A stretch of DNA of 64,000 bases from Stieleria bergensis (GCA_007745635.1 CP036272.1:6873566-6937565); one strand, 5' to 3'. Positions 18,505-28,707 are shown, counted from the stretch's first letter. Notes: generated by a model from the sequence alone, not told the origin. Translations and numbers: made by a program.

Positions 18505-19132
18505 TTCGCTCCAATGTCCAGTACAAGATCCCCGCGCTCAGCATTTGCCCACCGCCAAACGACACGCCCATCAACCAAGGGGAAAACGCATGCGAACCTT
18601 GGCCAAAACGCAAACAAATGCACCCGCAGAACACATAATAAACCCCCGACCAAACGATCGCCGAAGGCAGTAAGCGATACGAAGCGAAGATCCCCAGACC
18701 AAAGATAAAACACCACAACCCTGGCAGCATCCAAGCCACTGAAGTGGCAAACAAGCTGACACAGAGCGTTAACAACGCACCGACCACCAGGCAGGGCAAG
18801 AACTGTTCGACTGCTAAACGTGTCAGATCGCGAGCATGCCCGGGCCCTACATCGCGAACCCGAACCAAGAGCTCAACTCCGGCAATCGACACGTTGATCA
18901 CTGCCACACCGACCCACAGCATCAAATACCGCCCCAGATCCTCTTCTGGCGAACGGACCCAAACCGGCTGCAACAACGCCGCCAACACCCCCAGCAGTCC
19001 CGAACAGCCAACGATCAACGAGCGATAGCCACGAAACACTTCGCTTCGCGCCATCTGCTGGCGAATGTCGGAGATTTGCTGAAGTGCTTCGCGTAATTCC
19101 ACGACTCTGCTGCCCCGGGGCCCCAAATCCAT
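18491..19132 (-). CDS. Integral membrane protein paired with the regulator
   Basis: 213 residues with about six hydrophobic segments (for example SLIVGCSGLLGVLAALLQPV, YLMLWVGVAVINVSIAGVEL, FLPCLVVGALLTLCVSLFAT, AIVWSGVYYVFCGCICLRFG). No enzymatic motif is visible. The N-terminal 40 residues are soluble and helical. The ATG at 19132 immediately follows the palindrome at 19136-19150, which would repress it if bound. Similar regulator-plus-membrane-protein pairs are frequent in Proteobacteria and Planctomycetes; their function is not established. The upstream in-frame start at 19174 would run through the palindrome and is less likely. Confidence 0.75.
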   Translation of the reverse strand: MDLGPRGSRVVELREALQQISDIRQQMARSEVFRGYRSLIVGCSGLLGVLAALLQPVWVRSPEEDLGRYLMLWVGVAVINVSIAGVELLVRVRDVGPGHARDLTRLAVEQFLPCLVVGALLTLCVSLFATSVAWMLPGLWCFIFGLGIFASYRLLPSAIVWSGVYYVFCGCICLRFGQGSHAFSPWLMGVSFGGGQMLSAGILYWTLERNDAS

Positions 19133-19135
19133 TGC

Positions 19136-19150
19136 TTTGCAATACAAAGT
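19136..19150. promoter_or_regulatory. Putative operator, CTTTG-N5-CAAAG palindrome (site 2)
   Basis: CTTTGCAATACAAAG sits 3 bases upstream of the membrane-protein start at 19132, where a bound repressor would cover the ribosome binding site or promoter. It pairs with site 1 at 18041-18055. Confidence 0.55.
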
Positions 19151-19239
19151 ACAAGCGGGATCGGCAAGAGTCAAGCGGTTTCTTCAGTCAAACTGAGCGC
19201 GTCGACGCATTGACAGGCAAATGATCGCGTTGAGCGCCG

Positions 19240-19989
19240 CTACCATTCGCCTTCGCTGGCGAATCGCTGGCGAGTGTTTTCGCGAAAGCGCCCACCGGCT
19301 TCGGTCAGCTGCTGCAATAATTCATCGGTGGTCAGACCACTTGCCTCTCGCGCGGCGGGGATGACGGTTTCACATTCGTTGGCGTCCATGAATCGTGCTG
19401 CCTCCAAGATGCTGTCCTGGTCTTCTGGGGCGATGACCAGAAAGCCATGTTTATCGGCGTGAATTAAGTCGCCGGGGGAAACCATCCGCCCAAAGACATC
19501 AACCGAGCAGCCCCAGTCGACCGGTTGCACATGGGCGTGACCGACACAGAGTCGACGCGCCAATGCTTTAAATCCGGCGTTGGCCATTTCATCAACATCC
19601 CGGATCGCTCCATCCACAATCGTCCCCACACATCCTAATGCGCGATGCGTGTTGCTGTTCACCTCGCCCCAAAAGGACCCAATCGTCCCAGGCTTATCAA
19701 GGTCCTGAACACAGACAATTTTTGGTCCTGGCACGCTGGCAACATAACGCCGATACTCCTCCCAGGCTTGCGGCTTGTTCTGTCGATGCGACTTGTTGCT
19801 GGGTTCAATCACCACCGTGACCGCGTAACCAATCATGGGTCCCATCTGCGGCATGAAGTCGTGGGTTTCCTCCAGATTAAACGCATCCGCAGCGGGATCT
19901 TGCTTGGTAATCTGTTCCCATCCGTTGTAGATCGTCGGCGTGTTCCAACGCTTGAGCTGCAGCAGGTCAGCATGGCTTAACTTGTTCAT
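19240..19989 (-). CDS. RraA/HMG-aldolase-like family protein
   Basis: 249 residues. The RraA-like fold is indicated by GCVGTIVDGAIRDVDEMANAG (the G-x-x-x-D-G-x-x-R-D motif of HMG/CHA aldolases) and the following DVFGRMVSPGDLIHADKHGF. Members with the R-D pair and a metal site are class II pyruvate aldolases or oxaloacetate decarboxylases, not RNase E regulators. It is on the same strand as the acid-sugar cluster and 386 bases downstream of the DUF5060 gene, so it may perform a retro-aldol step in that pathway (inference). MNKLSHADLLQLKRWNTPTI is a typical start. Confidence 0.82.
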   Translation of the reverse strand: MNKLSHADLLQLKRWNTPTIYNGWEQITKQDPAADAFNLEETHDFMPQMGPMIGYAVTVVIEPSNKSHRQNKPQAWEEYRRYVASVPGPKIVCVQDLDKPGTIGSFWGEVNSNTHRALGCVGTIVDGAIRDVDEMANAGFKALARRLCVGHAHVQPVDWGCSVDVFGRMVSPGDLIHADKHGFLVIAPEDQDSILEAARFMDANECETVIPAAREASGLTTDELLQQLTEAGGRFRENTRQRFASEGEW

Positions 19990-20375
19990 GATTCACTGAA
20001 GGTTGTCGAAGGAGACTGCGTTCGAAATCTCGAGTTATGAAGCAGCTTTCTGGCTTCGTCCCCGATAGAGCTTCGTGTCGTTCGTCAAACTGTTTCCAGT
20101 GCGCAACGCTGAATTTGCGTTCCCAAACTCTGATCACGTGCCTGGAAACGCTTGAAGCTACCATCTCAACGTATCAAGCATCGTCAGCCGCTCACACCCC
20201 GGGAGCGATCGATGCGTCCAGAAGGGGAACTTGGTTCCTAAAACCTGAGAACAGATGATCGCAGCAGATCGATTTTCTGGCACTTCGATTGCCCGACGGT
20301 TTCGCTGGGACCGGGTCATTGATTTGATACCGGACCAAGCGAAACGCATCAAGCACTTCCAACCAGAACACCGCG
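19990..20375. other. Intergenic region
   Basis: 386 bases between the RraA-like and DUF5060 genes, both minus strand. No ORF, RNA gene or strong hairpin is apparent. It is long enough to carry a separate promoter for the RraA-like gene. Confidence 0.35.
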
Positions 20376-23300
20376 TTAGTTCTTCCTGATCACTGCCAGC
20401 CAGTCTTCGCCGGGCTTTGAATCGGGTGCGGAGAATTTCACCGGCGCCCCGGCAGTGACACGTTTGATCGCCCCTGTTCGCAGCTCGCCGCCCGTTCTGG
20501 GATTGAACCAATGCACGGAGAACTCTCCAGAGGCATCGGTTAGATCCAGCGCCGCCTCGCCACCTTCGGGCAAGTAGACCAGGTAAACCTGATTGGCTTT
20601 GGCAAAGCAAAACCGCGAGATCCCATGATCGGGATTACCAACCAGTGCATCAGCGTTTTTCATTTCCCAGAACGGGATTTTGTGATCGTGAAAAAAGTGA
20701 ATGGCGATGCGGCAGTAGTCCCAGCTTTGGTCACGACTTCGCCAGTCTTCGCAAACAATGTCGTTTTGATCAAATTGATAACCGAAGTAATACTCGTTGC
20801 CGGCACCGCCGGCCATCAACGTGCCCCACAGGGTTTGCTTGCGCACTTCATGCTGGGTGTGAGCCACCTGGCCATTACGGTCATGACCATCAAAGCCGTT
20901 GTAACCGAGGTCGGGACACTGCGCGTGTTTGGCAGAGCCCGACTCATCAAAAGCCACAATCCAGGGCTTGCCAGCGGTAGCAGATGCTTGCACCCACTTC
21001 ACTGTTTGGGCGTGTGTGGTTTGCAAACTGCTATTTTGCAATGAGGCGCCGGTAAGCTTTGAACCATCGCCGAGTAGTGGACCGTACACTTGATCCTGCT
21101 GTCCGGGAAAGGTGTGAATCACGATGTTGTGATCATAGGTGTCCAAGGCGGCGATGTAGTCAATCATCGCTTTGACTTGCTCCGTTGTCTGAGTATTTTC
21201 TTCACCCAGATTCCAGTTCAGCGCCAAGTTATGACCAAAGCGTGCGATCAGTTCGCGACAATACAGTTTGCGCTGCGTTCCGAGATGACCACCGTCCAGG
21301 CTTTCAACAACCCGTCCCTGATTCCCATTGTGACCACGCGTGTGATCGTCGATTTCTGTTTCCTGCATTTTAAAGTGCAAGTACATTCCGCGAGCGGTGC
21401 CGTGATCGAACACGATGCTCCACTGGTCTAGCTTGCTGCAGTCATAGTGCAATTTGTCGTCACGATGGATGAAGGGCCAAACGTTGTCACCATCGCCACC
21501 GGCGTTGTAAGTTAAGAACGAGAATGCGTTGCATCCTTTGCCGGACAGGTAGTTAACCGCCCCGATCAATCCCTTCCCTTTGCCGCCTTTCCAAGTGGGA
21601 TCACCGGGGCGCCAATCTTGCACATGGGGCTGCCAACTCTTGACGGGCGCCTTCTTGGGATTACCGGCAATGGTGTTGTCGAAATCTTTGAATGCGAGCA
21701 ACGTCTCCGGCGCGTCCGCACCGACTTTCAAGAAGTACCGACCGCTGCCAGCAAATCGCAGATAGTGTTTGCCAACATATCGCAACCGCCCCTCAGACCG
21801 AAGGTCGCGTCCCTGTTTATCCGTTTCACCAATTTCGATGGTCCCTTGCTTGCCATGGAAAGCGTCCATTGACTGCGACGTCACCCCACCGAGCGCGGCA
21901 AGTTTCCCGCGATGAAAGCGAATGGTGTATGCCCATTTGCCGGCGCGGTCGGGAGCAAAGTGTGCGCGCCAGACGGTGCCGTCCTCTGCAGATGAGTTGC
22001 CCGCGTCGCCATCAGCGGCAAAATAACCTGGCACGGTGTATTGCGTGCCATCTGTGTGCCGAAACTGAACCGTCATGCGATAATCAGTAAACGGGTTGGG
22101 CGCGTTGTCTTTTTCGTGTGCGTAGGGGCCAGCGAGGTCGACCGTGACCTTGTGCCAAACCCGATGCTCACCGCTGACGACCACCGACCCATCACCATCG
22201 GCCTGGCGAGGTTGTTGCAGGGGCAACTGACTAACCGGCGTCGTCGGACTGGTGTCACTGGCCATCGGTGCAGTGGGAGGGGCTTGTTTATCAAGAGACG
22301 ACTTCGCTGCCGCCAGCGTGGCTTCGTCGGCTGGAATGAAGGCAACGGCCCGAACACGAGCTCGACTGAACTCCTTTCCGTCTTCGCTGGCAATCGTTGA
22401 TTTCACTCCAACGATCGCCCCCTCGGTTACCAAGATACCTTTCCATTGGTGATTGAACTTCGGTCCCTCTTCATAGGTTTGTGCCGCCAATGGACTCTGG
22501 TGATGGCCGATTATCTTTCCGTCAATGGCAACCGAATAAGTTGACCTGCCATCGTTCTCGCCAACCGCTAGCAAGACCACGTCATACCGTCCGGTTGGGT
22601 AGGGGAAGGTGCGTTCGGCCGAAGCGGACTTGGCCTTATCGGGATTGATAGCCAACCACTTACCTTGATCCACGTAATAGTTTGTCACCTTGCCGCTAGC
22701 AAACAGGGTTGCCGGCATCAGCAATCTGGCAGCGGCATCAGTGCTGGCTTTTGGCCGCTTCGCTGTGGCGACTGCGGGTGTGGATGCAGCAGCGGCAACC
22801 AACGGGAAGGCCTCTGGGGCTTTGCCAGCTTTCACCATCGAATCGGGACCAGGACCAGATGGCCGCTGAAAATTGCGGTCGGTGGTCATCAACCATTTAT
22901 CAAACTCGAAGCCGTCTTCGCGCATCGAGAAGGAAATCGTGTGAACCCCTGGCTGCTTAATGTCCAAATAGATTTTATGAGGCTCACCGCAGTGCTGCTT
23001 GTCGGTCCGCTGTTTACTCTCCCATCGCCAAGTGCGTTTGCCTTCGCACCATTGGAGTCGCTGACCACTTGCAGGCCATTGACCGTCGATACCAACATGC
23101 AACCCGTTGTCTTCCGAATTCGTTGAATGAGCGCGAACCCAGACGTAATATCGTCCTGGCGTTTGGATTTCCACTTTGTAACTCAGCACCGCCATCTTGC
23201 CGGCTTCGGGACAAAAGTTCTGATTTCGAATCAGCTTGTCGCCGTGCGAGCGCCGAGTGTCGGGAAGGATTTCAAGGTAAGCACCACCACTGGCTCCACC

Positions 23301-23528
23301 GACGTGGCTAGGATCACCATCCGGTGTGACGGCTGGTGACTGTCCTGCATGCGTCAGATAAAACGCACGCACATCAGCCTTGGTTTGTTGAAAGAAATGC
23401 TCTGCTTCAACAGAGACCATTCCATCCTGCTCGGCGAACACAAGTGATTCGTCAGCCATTGGCCGCTGGGCAACCGCAGCGGTGGAAAGGAACAATAAAA
23501 GACCGGTTAGGAAGAGAGTGCTTCGCAT
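20376..23528 (-). CDS. DUF5060-containing glycoside-hydrolase-like protein, exported
   Basis: 1050 residues, with signal peptide [19 protein letters not shown]. The first 200 residues look like a carbohydrate-binding beta-sandwich ([43 protein letters not shown]); a second beta-domain follows at about 270-400. DUF5060 begins near residue 458 ([39 protein letters not shown]). Then comes a TIM-barrel-like segment ([55 protein letters not shown]) and a C-terminal beta-domain of the putative collagen-binding type ([19 protein letters not shown]). The architecture suggests an extracytoplasmic glycosidase, consistent with feeding substrate to the neighbouring acid-sugar pathway (inference). Confidence 0.8.
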   Translation of the reverse strand: MRSTLFLTGLLLFLSTAAVAQRPMADESLVFAEQDGMVSVEAEHFFQQTKADVRAFYLTHAGQSPAVTPDGDPSHVGGASGGAYLEILPDTRRSHGDKLIRNQNFCPEAGKMAVLSYKVEIQTPGRYYVWVRAHSTNSEDNGLHVGIDGQWPASGQRLQWCEGKRTWRWESKQRTDKQHCGEPHKIYLDIKQPGVHTISFSMREDGFEFDKWLMTTDRNFQRPSGPGPDSMVKAGKAPEAFPLVAAAASTPAVATAKRPKASTDAAARLLMPATLFASGKVTNYYVDQGKWLAINPDKAKSASAERTFPYPTGRYDVVLLAVGENDGRSTYSVAIDGKIIGHHQSPLAAQTYEEGPKFNHQWKGILVTEGAIVGVKSTIASEDGKEFSRARVRAVAFIPADEATLAAAKSSLDKQAPPTAPMASDTSPTTPVSQLPLQQPRQADGDGSVVVSGEHRVWHKVTVDLAGPYAHEKDNAPNPFTDYRMTVQFRHTDGTQYTVPGYFAADGDAGNSSAEDGTVWRAHFAPDRAGKWAYTIRFHRGKLAALGGVTSQSMDAFHGKQGTIEIGETDKQGRDLRSEGRLRYVGKHYLRFAGSGRYFLKVGADAPETLLAFKDFDNTIAGNPKKAPVKSWQPHVQDWRPGDPTWKGGKGKGLIGAVNYLSGKGCNAFSFLTYNAGGDGDNVWPFIHRDDKLHYDCSKLDQWSIVFDHGTARGMYLHFKMQETEIDDHTRGHNGNQGRVVESLDGGHLGTQRKLYCRELIARFGHNLALNWNLGEENTQTTEQVKAMIDYIAALDTYDHNIVIHTFPGQQDQVYGPLLGDGSKLTGASLQNSSLQTTHAQTVKWVQASATAGKPWIVAFDESGSAKHAQCPDLGYNGFDGHDRNGQVAHTQHEVRKQTLWGTLMAGGAGNEYYFGYQFDQNDIVCEDWRSRDQSWDYCRIAIHFFHDHKIPFWEMKNADALVGNPDHGISRFCFAKANQVYLVYLPEGGEAALDLTDASGEFSVHWFNPRTGGELRTGAIKRVTAGAPVKFSAPDSKPGEDWLAVIRKN

Positions 23529-23594
23529 CGATTTACCTGAGATTGAAATCTGCGTGAGAGCTTCGAAGGGAGGGAATGATTCGTTTTGGAGAAG

Positions 23595-25073
23595 TCAAAT
23601 GTTAGCGGGAACGGAGAACGCTTTGGCGATCGCGTGAGCCACTTCGGTTGTCGACGATGAGCCGCCGATGTCGGGAGTCCTGACGTCTCCATCTTGCAAA
23701 ACCTTGGCCACGGCTTGCTCCAACCGGACAGCGCTTTCCAAACAAGCTTGGTCGCCGTAACGATCGCCTAGCCAGTCTAACATCATCGCGGCAGACAAGA
23801 TGGTCGCCATCGGATTGGCCACGTTCTTGCCAGCGATCTGCGGTGCAGTGCCGTGCGAAGGCTGAAACAGGGCGTGATCATCCCCGATCTCGCCGGACGG
23901 CCCAAGCCCCAAACCACCGACCAGACCGGCCCCCAGGTCAGACAAGATGTCGCCGAACTGGTTCTCCATGACCAGGACATCAAAGTCCCAGGGCCGCTGG
24001 ACCATGTACAAACTCATCGCGTCAACATAGACGGCATCGTGATCAATGTCCGGGTAATCGCCAGCAACATCTTGGACGATGTCGCGAAAGAACGCCATGC
24101 TGCGAAAGACATTGGCCTTGTCGACACATGTCACCATTTGCCGCCCATCGCTGGGCCGACCGTTTCGCCGCTGGGCCAAACGGAATGCAAAATCAGCAAC
24201 CTTAGATGTACCGGTCCTTGTCACCACCATCGTGTCCGTAGCGACTTCATTGCCAACACGTGAACCACCGCCAAAGGAGGCGAACAAGCCTTCTAAGTTT
24301 TCGCGGATGACAACAAAGTCAATCCCTGGGCCGATGTCCTTCAATGGACAAGGTGCACCGGGATAAAGCTTCACCGAACGAACCGCAGAATGAACGTCCA
24401 AGGCGCGTCGCAAACCGACCATCATCGTGGGCTGAACCTCTGTCCCATCCGCTTGCCTGACATCCGGCAAACCGATCGCCGACAACAACACAGCGTCCGC
24501 AGCCAAGCAAGCATCCAAAACATTCTGCGGCAGCGCTTCGCCTGTGTCCCGGTAAAGTGAAGCACCTGCTTCGTAAGCAGTCAGCTGCAAACGGAATCCT
24601 GGTTCAGTTTCTGTTAACGCATCCAGGACAACCTGGGTTGCCTGCATGCACTCAGGTCCAATGCCATCCCCTGGAAGTAACGCGATTTCGTAGGTTCTCA
24701 TCTGCTTTGACTCGGTAACTGTCCTTGAAGTGATTGCTGGTGTGGTAGAAAACCGTTCGGCCTGGGTGGCTCGTTGAGCACTTTGCTGTTCATGCCGCTC
24801 CCATAACTTCACGGTCTTGCTAATGACCCAGGAAGCGACCGTTTGATCGAATCGGCGAAAGTGATCAGACCGAAGGTGTTGGTCAAACGCCTGGCGGTCG
24901 TCGTAACGCTCGTATAAAACGCACATGGCTTCGGCTTCGGGATCAAAGCACACATCAAACTGCTGGCACGCGGGTTCCAAGGCCAAGGAGTCCGCGGCCT
25001 GCTTCAACATGGCCTGCCGAAAATCAGCGACGTACTGTGGTTTGATCTCGAATTCTACAGTGACAATAAACAT
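23595..25073 (-). CDS. Fusion: ABM (monooxygenase-like) domain + isocitrate/isopropylmalate dehydrogenase family
   Basis: 492 residues. Residues 1-93 form an antibiotic-biosynthesis-monooxygenase/LsrG-like ferredoxin fold (MFIVTVEFEIKPQYVADFR, CQQFDVCFDPEAEAMCVLYE). A Gln/Thr/Ser-rich linker leads to a complete dehydrogenase from residue 125 (MRTYEIALLPGDGIGPECMQ). Dehydrogenase landmarks are FVVIRENLEGLFASFGGG, the KANVFR block, NQFGDILSDLGAG and LFQPSHGTAPQIAGKNVANP. The family oxidatively decarboxylates or oxidises 2-hydroxy acids such as isopropylmalate, tartrate or D-malate with NAD. No stop or frameshift separates the domains, though an internal start at 24701 could also give free dehydrogenase. 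Position after otnC suggests a sugar-acid substrate rather than leucine biosynthesis. Confidence 0.85.
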   Translation of the reverse strand: MFIVTVEFEIKPQYVADFRQAMLKQAADSLALEPACQQFDVCFDPEAEAMCVLYERYDDRQAFDQHLRSDHFRRFDQTVASWVISKTVKLWERHEQQSAQRATQAERFSTTPAITSRTVTESKQMRTYEIALLPGDGIGPECMQATQVVLDALTETEPGFRLQLTAYEAGASLYRDTGEALPQNVLDACLAADAVLLSAIGLPDVRQADGTEVQPTMMVGLRRALDVHSAVRSVKLYPGAPCPLKDIGPGIDFVVIRENLEGLFASFGGGSRVGNEVATDTMVVTRTGTSKVADFAFRLAQRRNGRPSDGRQMVTCVDKANVFRSMAFFRDIVQDVAGDYPDIDHDAVYVDAMSLYMVQRPWDFDVLVMENQFGDILSDLGAGLVGGLGLGPSGEIGDDHALFQPSHGTAPQIAGKNVANPMATILSAAMMLDWLGDRYGDQACLESAVRLEQAVAKVLQDGDVRTPDIGGSSSTTEVAHAIAKAFSVPANI

Positions 25074-25090
25074 GTTCTGTTTCGATCGTT

Positions 25091-25723
25091 TCAGTTGGGA
25101 AATCGTTGGCGAAGTTCGTCGCATTGCGGTTCAGTCAAAAAACGCGTCGGCTGTCCACGCAGCATCAAAAAGAGACGCGCGGTCTCTTCCAATTCCTCGG
25201 TGGCATTAACCGCTGAGTCCAGATCCGCACCAGCAACCACCGGTCCATGATTGGCAAGCAAGACAGCCCGTGAAAGCCGCGCCTGTGATTCGACCGCCGC
25301 CGCCAGTCCTTCATCGCCAGGCGGAAAGTAGGGCACCAGCGGCAACCGGCCGACTCGCATCACGTAGTACGCGGTGATCGGTGGCAGAACATCTGCCGGA
25401 TCGATGTCCGCCAAGCAAGACACCGCGACCGAATGCGTCGAATGCAAATGAACAATGGACTGATCGTTTGATCGAGCATCGTAAACAGCGCGATGCAGGA
25501 AGCACTCTTTGGATGGTTTGTCACCGGAAAGCAGCTCACCGGTGCTTGAGAGTTTGGAAATCCGATCCGGATCAATTCGCCCCAAGCAAGTGTTGGTGGG
25601 AGTGATCAGCATGCCGTCGGGCAGCTGGACGCTCATGTTCCCCGAACTGCCAAAGGTCAGCCCACGTTCAAAAAGCGATCGGCCATGCAGCGCGATGCGT
25701 TCTCGCAATGCCTGTTCGCTCAT
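25091..25723 (-). CDS. otnC: Class II aldolase family, OtnC-like 3-oxo-tetronate 4-phosphate decarboxylase
   Basis: 210 residues. Class II aldolase/adducin fold with zinc ligands in SIVHLHSTHSVAV (HLH) and LANHGPVVAG, and the catalytic Glu in KPSKECFLHR. FGSSGNMSVQLPDGMLITPT is the phosphate-binding N-terminal block. Pairing with a DUF1537 kinase matches the experimentally defined OtnK-OtnC catabolic unit, in which OtnC decarboxylates 3-oxo-tetronate 4-phosphate to dihydroxyacetone phosphate. The start codon overlaps the kinase stop (25720-25723). The exact stereochemistry of the substrate cannot be read. Confidence 0.85.
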   Translation of the reverse strand: MSEQALRERIALHGRSLFERGLTFGSSGNMSVQLPDGMLITPTNTCLGRIDPDRISKLSSTGELLSGDKPSKECFLHRAVYDARSNDQSIVHLHSTHSVAVSCLADIDPADVLPPITAYYVMRVGRLPLVPYFPPGDEGLAAAVESQARLSRAVLLANHGPVVAGADLDSAVNATEELEETARLFLMLRGQPTRFLTEPQCDELRQRFPN

Positions 25724-27024
25724 GTCGCCACCTGGATTGCTTTCTCAAAGAACTGGTCATCGCCAAAGTTTCCCGATTTCAACACCAGGGACAGTGGCTC
25801 GGCAGAAACCGTCTCCGTGAGAGGCACGCCGGGACAAATCTCGGGACCGACACGAATCGCATGAATGCCCAACTTGCGCGTGACCGCTCCTGCAGTTTCT
25901 CCGCCAGCAAGCACCAGTCTCCGCACCCCATGATCGTCGACCAACTGCTTGGCCAGCCTGCCCATGGCGGTCTCAATCGCCTCGGCCACCACGGCGGTTC
26001 CAAAGGCTTGCTGCAACTGAGCGACACGTTCCGGATCGCTGGTGGAATAGATCATCAGCGGTTCCCGATCTGGAACCGCTCGCAAGAAGTGTTCCATGTC
26101 CGCCAAGGCGTTTTCCGGCGATGCCAGGAGTCGTTCAATGTCCAACGCCAAGGACGCACAGCGAGACTTTAGATAGTGCACCTGCCGATTGGTCGCTGGC
26201 GAGCAACTGCCGGACAAGACCGCTGCACGACCGCGATCCGCCACACGATCAAAGGCTGCCAAAGCAGAGGGTTCCGAATCCACTGCCGTCAGCAAGCCCG
26301 ACTCACGCCAAGCCTGCGGCAACCAACGCGCGATCCCGGAGCCTCCCGTCAAAAACTCTAGCTGCGTTGTTTGTTGTGCTAGTCGTTGCAAATGATCATC
26401 ATCACAGGCATCAGTGATCACCATTGCGATCCCATCATCGGCCAGCGACTGCATCGACGACCGAACCTTAGCGGCACGGAGATCGTTCCAGTCAATCAGT
26501 CCGACCGACTTCGTCGTCTGACGCTGCAACACCCGCACAAGATTCGCATCGGTCATCGGGTTCAAGGGATGATTGTGCATGCCCGATTCATTCAACAGTT
26601 GTCCATTGACGAACAAGTGGCCCTGATAAACGGTTCGGCCGTTGGCTGGGAATGCCGGACAAAAGATCGTTTGTGCTACGCCCAGTTCATTCATCAAAGA
26701 TTCTGCCACCGGGCCGATGTTCCCCGCCGGTGTTGAATCAAAGGTCGAGCAGTACTTGAAAAAAAATCTCTGAGCGCCAGCCTGTTGCAATGCAGCCAAA
26801 CTCTGTAGCGACATCGAGACGGCGGCATCGCGATCGATGGAGCGTGATTTCAGCGCGACCACAACCGCGTCAGCTTGAAGAGCCATCAAGTCGGCAGGAT
26901 TGGGAACACCGAACACCTGAACGGTGCGCATACCAGCTTGAACAAGGTTGCTGGCGATGTCCGTCGCCCCGGTCACATCGTCGGCAATGCAGCCCAGGAA
27001 CAATGGCGGATGAGATGAATCCAT
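25720..27024 (-). CDS. otnK: DUF1537 four-carbon acid sugar kinase, OtnK-like
   Basis: 434 residues, usual for the family. Opening block FLGCIADDVTGATDIASNLV is the acid-sugar-binding motif; FFKYCSTFDSTPAGNIGPVA, QTIFCPAFPANGRTVYQGHL and HPLNPMTDANLVRVLQ follow, and the C-terminal nucleotide-binding domain has LVLAGGETAGAVTRKLG. DUF1537 kinases phosphorylate 3-oxo-tetronate, D-threonate or erythronate at C4. Start overlaps the preceding cyclase stop by one base (TGATG). With otnC it makes the core of the acid-sugar operon. Confidence 0.88.
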   Translation of the reverse strand: MDSSHPPLFLGCIADDVTGATDIASNLVQAGMRTVQVFGVPNPADLMALQADAVVVALKSRSIDRDAAVSMSLQSLAALQQAGAQRFFFKYCSTFDSTPAGNIGPVAESLMNELGVAQTIFCPAFPANGRTVYQGHLFVNGQLLNESGMHNHPLNPMTDANLVRVLQRQTTKSVGLIDWNDLRAAKVRSSMQSLADDGIAMVITDACDDDHLQRLAQQTTQLEFLTGGSGIARWLPQAWRESGLLTAVDSEPSALAAFDRVADRGRAAVLSGSCSPATNRQVHYLKSRCASLALDIERLLASPENALADMEHFLRAVPDREPLMIYSTSDPERVAQLQQAFGTAVVAEAIETAMGRLAKQLVDDHGVRRLVLAGGETAGAVTRKLGIHAIRVGPEICPGVPLTETVSAEPLSLVLKSGNFGDDQFFEKAIQVAT

Positions 27025-27662
27025 CAGTGCGTCTCCGACTCAATGGCAATGGCTCGCACCGGACAACCGTCGCCACCGATGATCTTTAACGGCAGGGCGA
27101 TGAACTGGACTTCAGAGGTTTGAATCTGATCCAAATGAGCCAGCCCCTCAACGATCACGACACCGCCACGAAACAACGTCTGATGAACCTCTGTCAGTTC
27201 CTGTATCTGATTGACGTCGGCGACCGAAGGAGGCTCTACGCCAAGCAACGCGACTTCTCGCGAAACCATCCACTGAGCAAGTTCCAATGAAATCCGTGGC
27301 AATTCCTCTCGATAAGCCGGTGTTCCGTAACGTTGATGCCAATCGGTGCGCAACAGCAATCGACTGCCGGGCACCACACGATCGGCGACGTCTGCCAAAT
27401 GCTGGATACCGATCAACTCGCTCGGCGTCGTGGCTGACAAGTCGACCACCAAGGCTGGACCAACCAACACGCTCAAGTCCTGCTGATCGAGCGTGTTGCC
27501 ATCGGGCAGAAAATGTCGAGGCGCATCCATGTGCGTTCCGGCATGCGAATACAACTCCAGCGTCGTGGCGTTCCAGCCATCCTGCTGAAGTTGCCGTGCA
27601 CTGCGAATGCTGACCCCCGGCATTTGGTGATCCACTGGCAGGCTAAGATCAATGATCCGCAT
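27024..27662 (-). CDS. Cyclase-family metal-dependent hydrolase
   Basis: 212 residues. The kynurenine-formamidase-like motif HAGTHMDAPRHF is present near residue 46, and RIIDLSLPVDHQMPG is the family's N-terminus. Members hydrolyse amides, lactones or esters using a Zn or Mn site. Within an acid-sugar operon a lactonase or deacylase role is attractive but unproven. The start at 27662 gives a 14-base overlap with the upstream oxidoreductase; the frame is open for 41 codons further but without similarity. Confidence 0.82.
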   Translation of the reverse strand: MRIIDLSLPVDHQMPGVSIRSARQLQQDGWNATTLELYSHAGTHMDAPRHFLPDGNTLDQQDLSVLVGPALVVDLSATTPSELIGIQHLADVADRVVPGSRLLLRTDWHQRYGTPAYREELPRISLELAQWMVSREVALLGVEPPSVADVNQIQELTEVHQTLFRGGVVIVEGLAHLDQIQTSEVQFIALPLKIIGGDGCPVRAIAIESETH

Positions 27663-28707
27663 GAGAGGACTCCTGTGCCAAGAGATTTCGAACCGGTGTC
27701 CGAGCCTGTGCCGATTGATAAACCGCTTCCTGAACCTGCAGTGTCTTGAGGTACTCACTGCCGCTGGTTTCAAACGGTTGATCATTCAGCAAGCATGCAA
27801 TGAAATGCTGCTGGGTGGCAAACACACAGTCTCCGGCAAAGTTGGCCGCTGAAGGATTGTAGTGATGCGGCTGCTCTGACTGGCCGAGTCGCTGGATCAG
27901 CAAACGCCCATCAGTCAGCAAACGAATTGAGCCGCCGCTGCCTTCAACCAGTGTTTGACCGAAGGTGTAACGTGGGTTCTTGGCGTTTGATTCGTTGTAA
28001 CGATTGGCGTCCCATAAGCCTTGCGCGCCAGACTGAAACTCGAACACCACCGTTCCCGAGTCTTCCCCAGCGATCGCTTGATTCAACGTTCGCAGCGACG
28101 CATAGACTCCGTCGATCTCCCCGCCGAGAAACCGAAACGTGTCGATAAAGTGAACGCCTGTTTCGAAGATCAAAAACTTTGGCATCGTGCGAAAGTAAGG
28201 CTGTCGAGCCATGTAGGCATCCTCTTGCCAGCCGTCTCCTGTGCGCGTCTGGGTGCTGATCGCATGCAACCGATCGCCGATCACACCCTCGTCGATCAGC
28301 TTGCGAATCTCCCGGTACCAGGGCTGAAAGCGAAAATTCTCATGGACCATCAACGGCACGCCGGCGTTCTGCGCCGCCGCCACCAATTCACGGCACTCAT
28401 CCATCGTCGGCGCAAGTGGCTTTTGACAGATCACCGCAACGCCGCGTTCAACGGCGGCTTTCGTCAATTCAAGATGTGAATCAGGCCGTGTGATCAGATC
28501 GACGAAGTCCGGCTTTTCAGCCTCCAGCATCTCAGTAAAGTCAACGTAGACGCTTGGCACCCCGTGCTGATCGGCAGCCGACTGGGCAGCTTGACGATTC
28601 ACATCGCAGATCGCCGATAGCTCAACACCTTCCAGCCGCGACCAAGCTTCATAGTGAAACTGGCTAAAGTACCCAGCGCCAACCGCAACCCCTTTCAGCT
28701 TCTTCAT
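27649..28707 (-). CDS. Gfo/Idh/MocA family oxidoreductase
   Basis: 352 residues. N-terminal Rossmann fold (GVAVGAGYFSQFHYEAWSRL) and the conserved Lys-Pro of ICQKPLAPTMDECRELV, normally EKP. Two-domain layout with a C-terminal beta-sheet domain (YFRTMPKFLIFETGVHFIDT). These NAD(P)-dependent enzymes oxidise sugars, inositols or sugar acids; here it may make the 3-oxo acid for OtnK. Overlaps the MFS gene stop by 4 bases. Confidence 0.88.
   Translation of the reverse strand: MKKLKGVAVGAGYFSQFHYEAWSRLEGVELSAICDVNRQAAQSAADQHGVPSVYVDFTEMLEAEKPDFVDLITRPDSHLELTKAAVERGVAVICQKPLAPTMDECRELVAAAQNAGVPLMVHENFRFQPWYREIRKLIDEGVIGDRLHAISTQTRTGDGWQEDAYMARQPYFRTMPKFLIFETGVHFIDTFRFLGGEIDGVYASLRTLNQAIAGEDSGTVVFEFQSGAQGLWDANRYNESNAKNPRYTFGQTLVEGSGGSIRLLTDGRLLIQRLGQSEQPHHYNPSAANFAGDCVFATQQHFIACLLNDQPFETSGSEYLKTLQVQEAVYQSAQARTPVRNLLAQESSHADH

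Noticed and set aside
20158-20610. 150-codon minus-strand ORF overlapping the end of the DUF5060 gene
   Set aside because: It lies mostly in another frame of the DUF5060 C-terminus and has no independent support.
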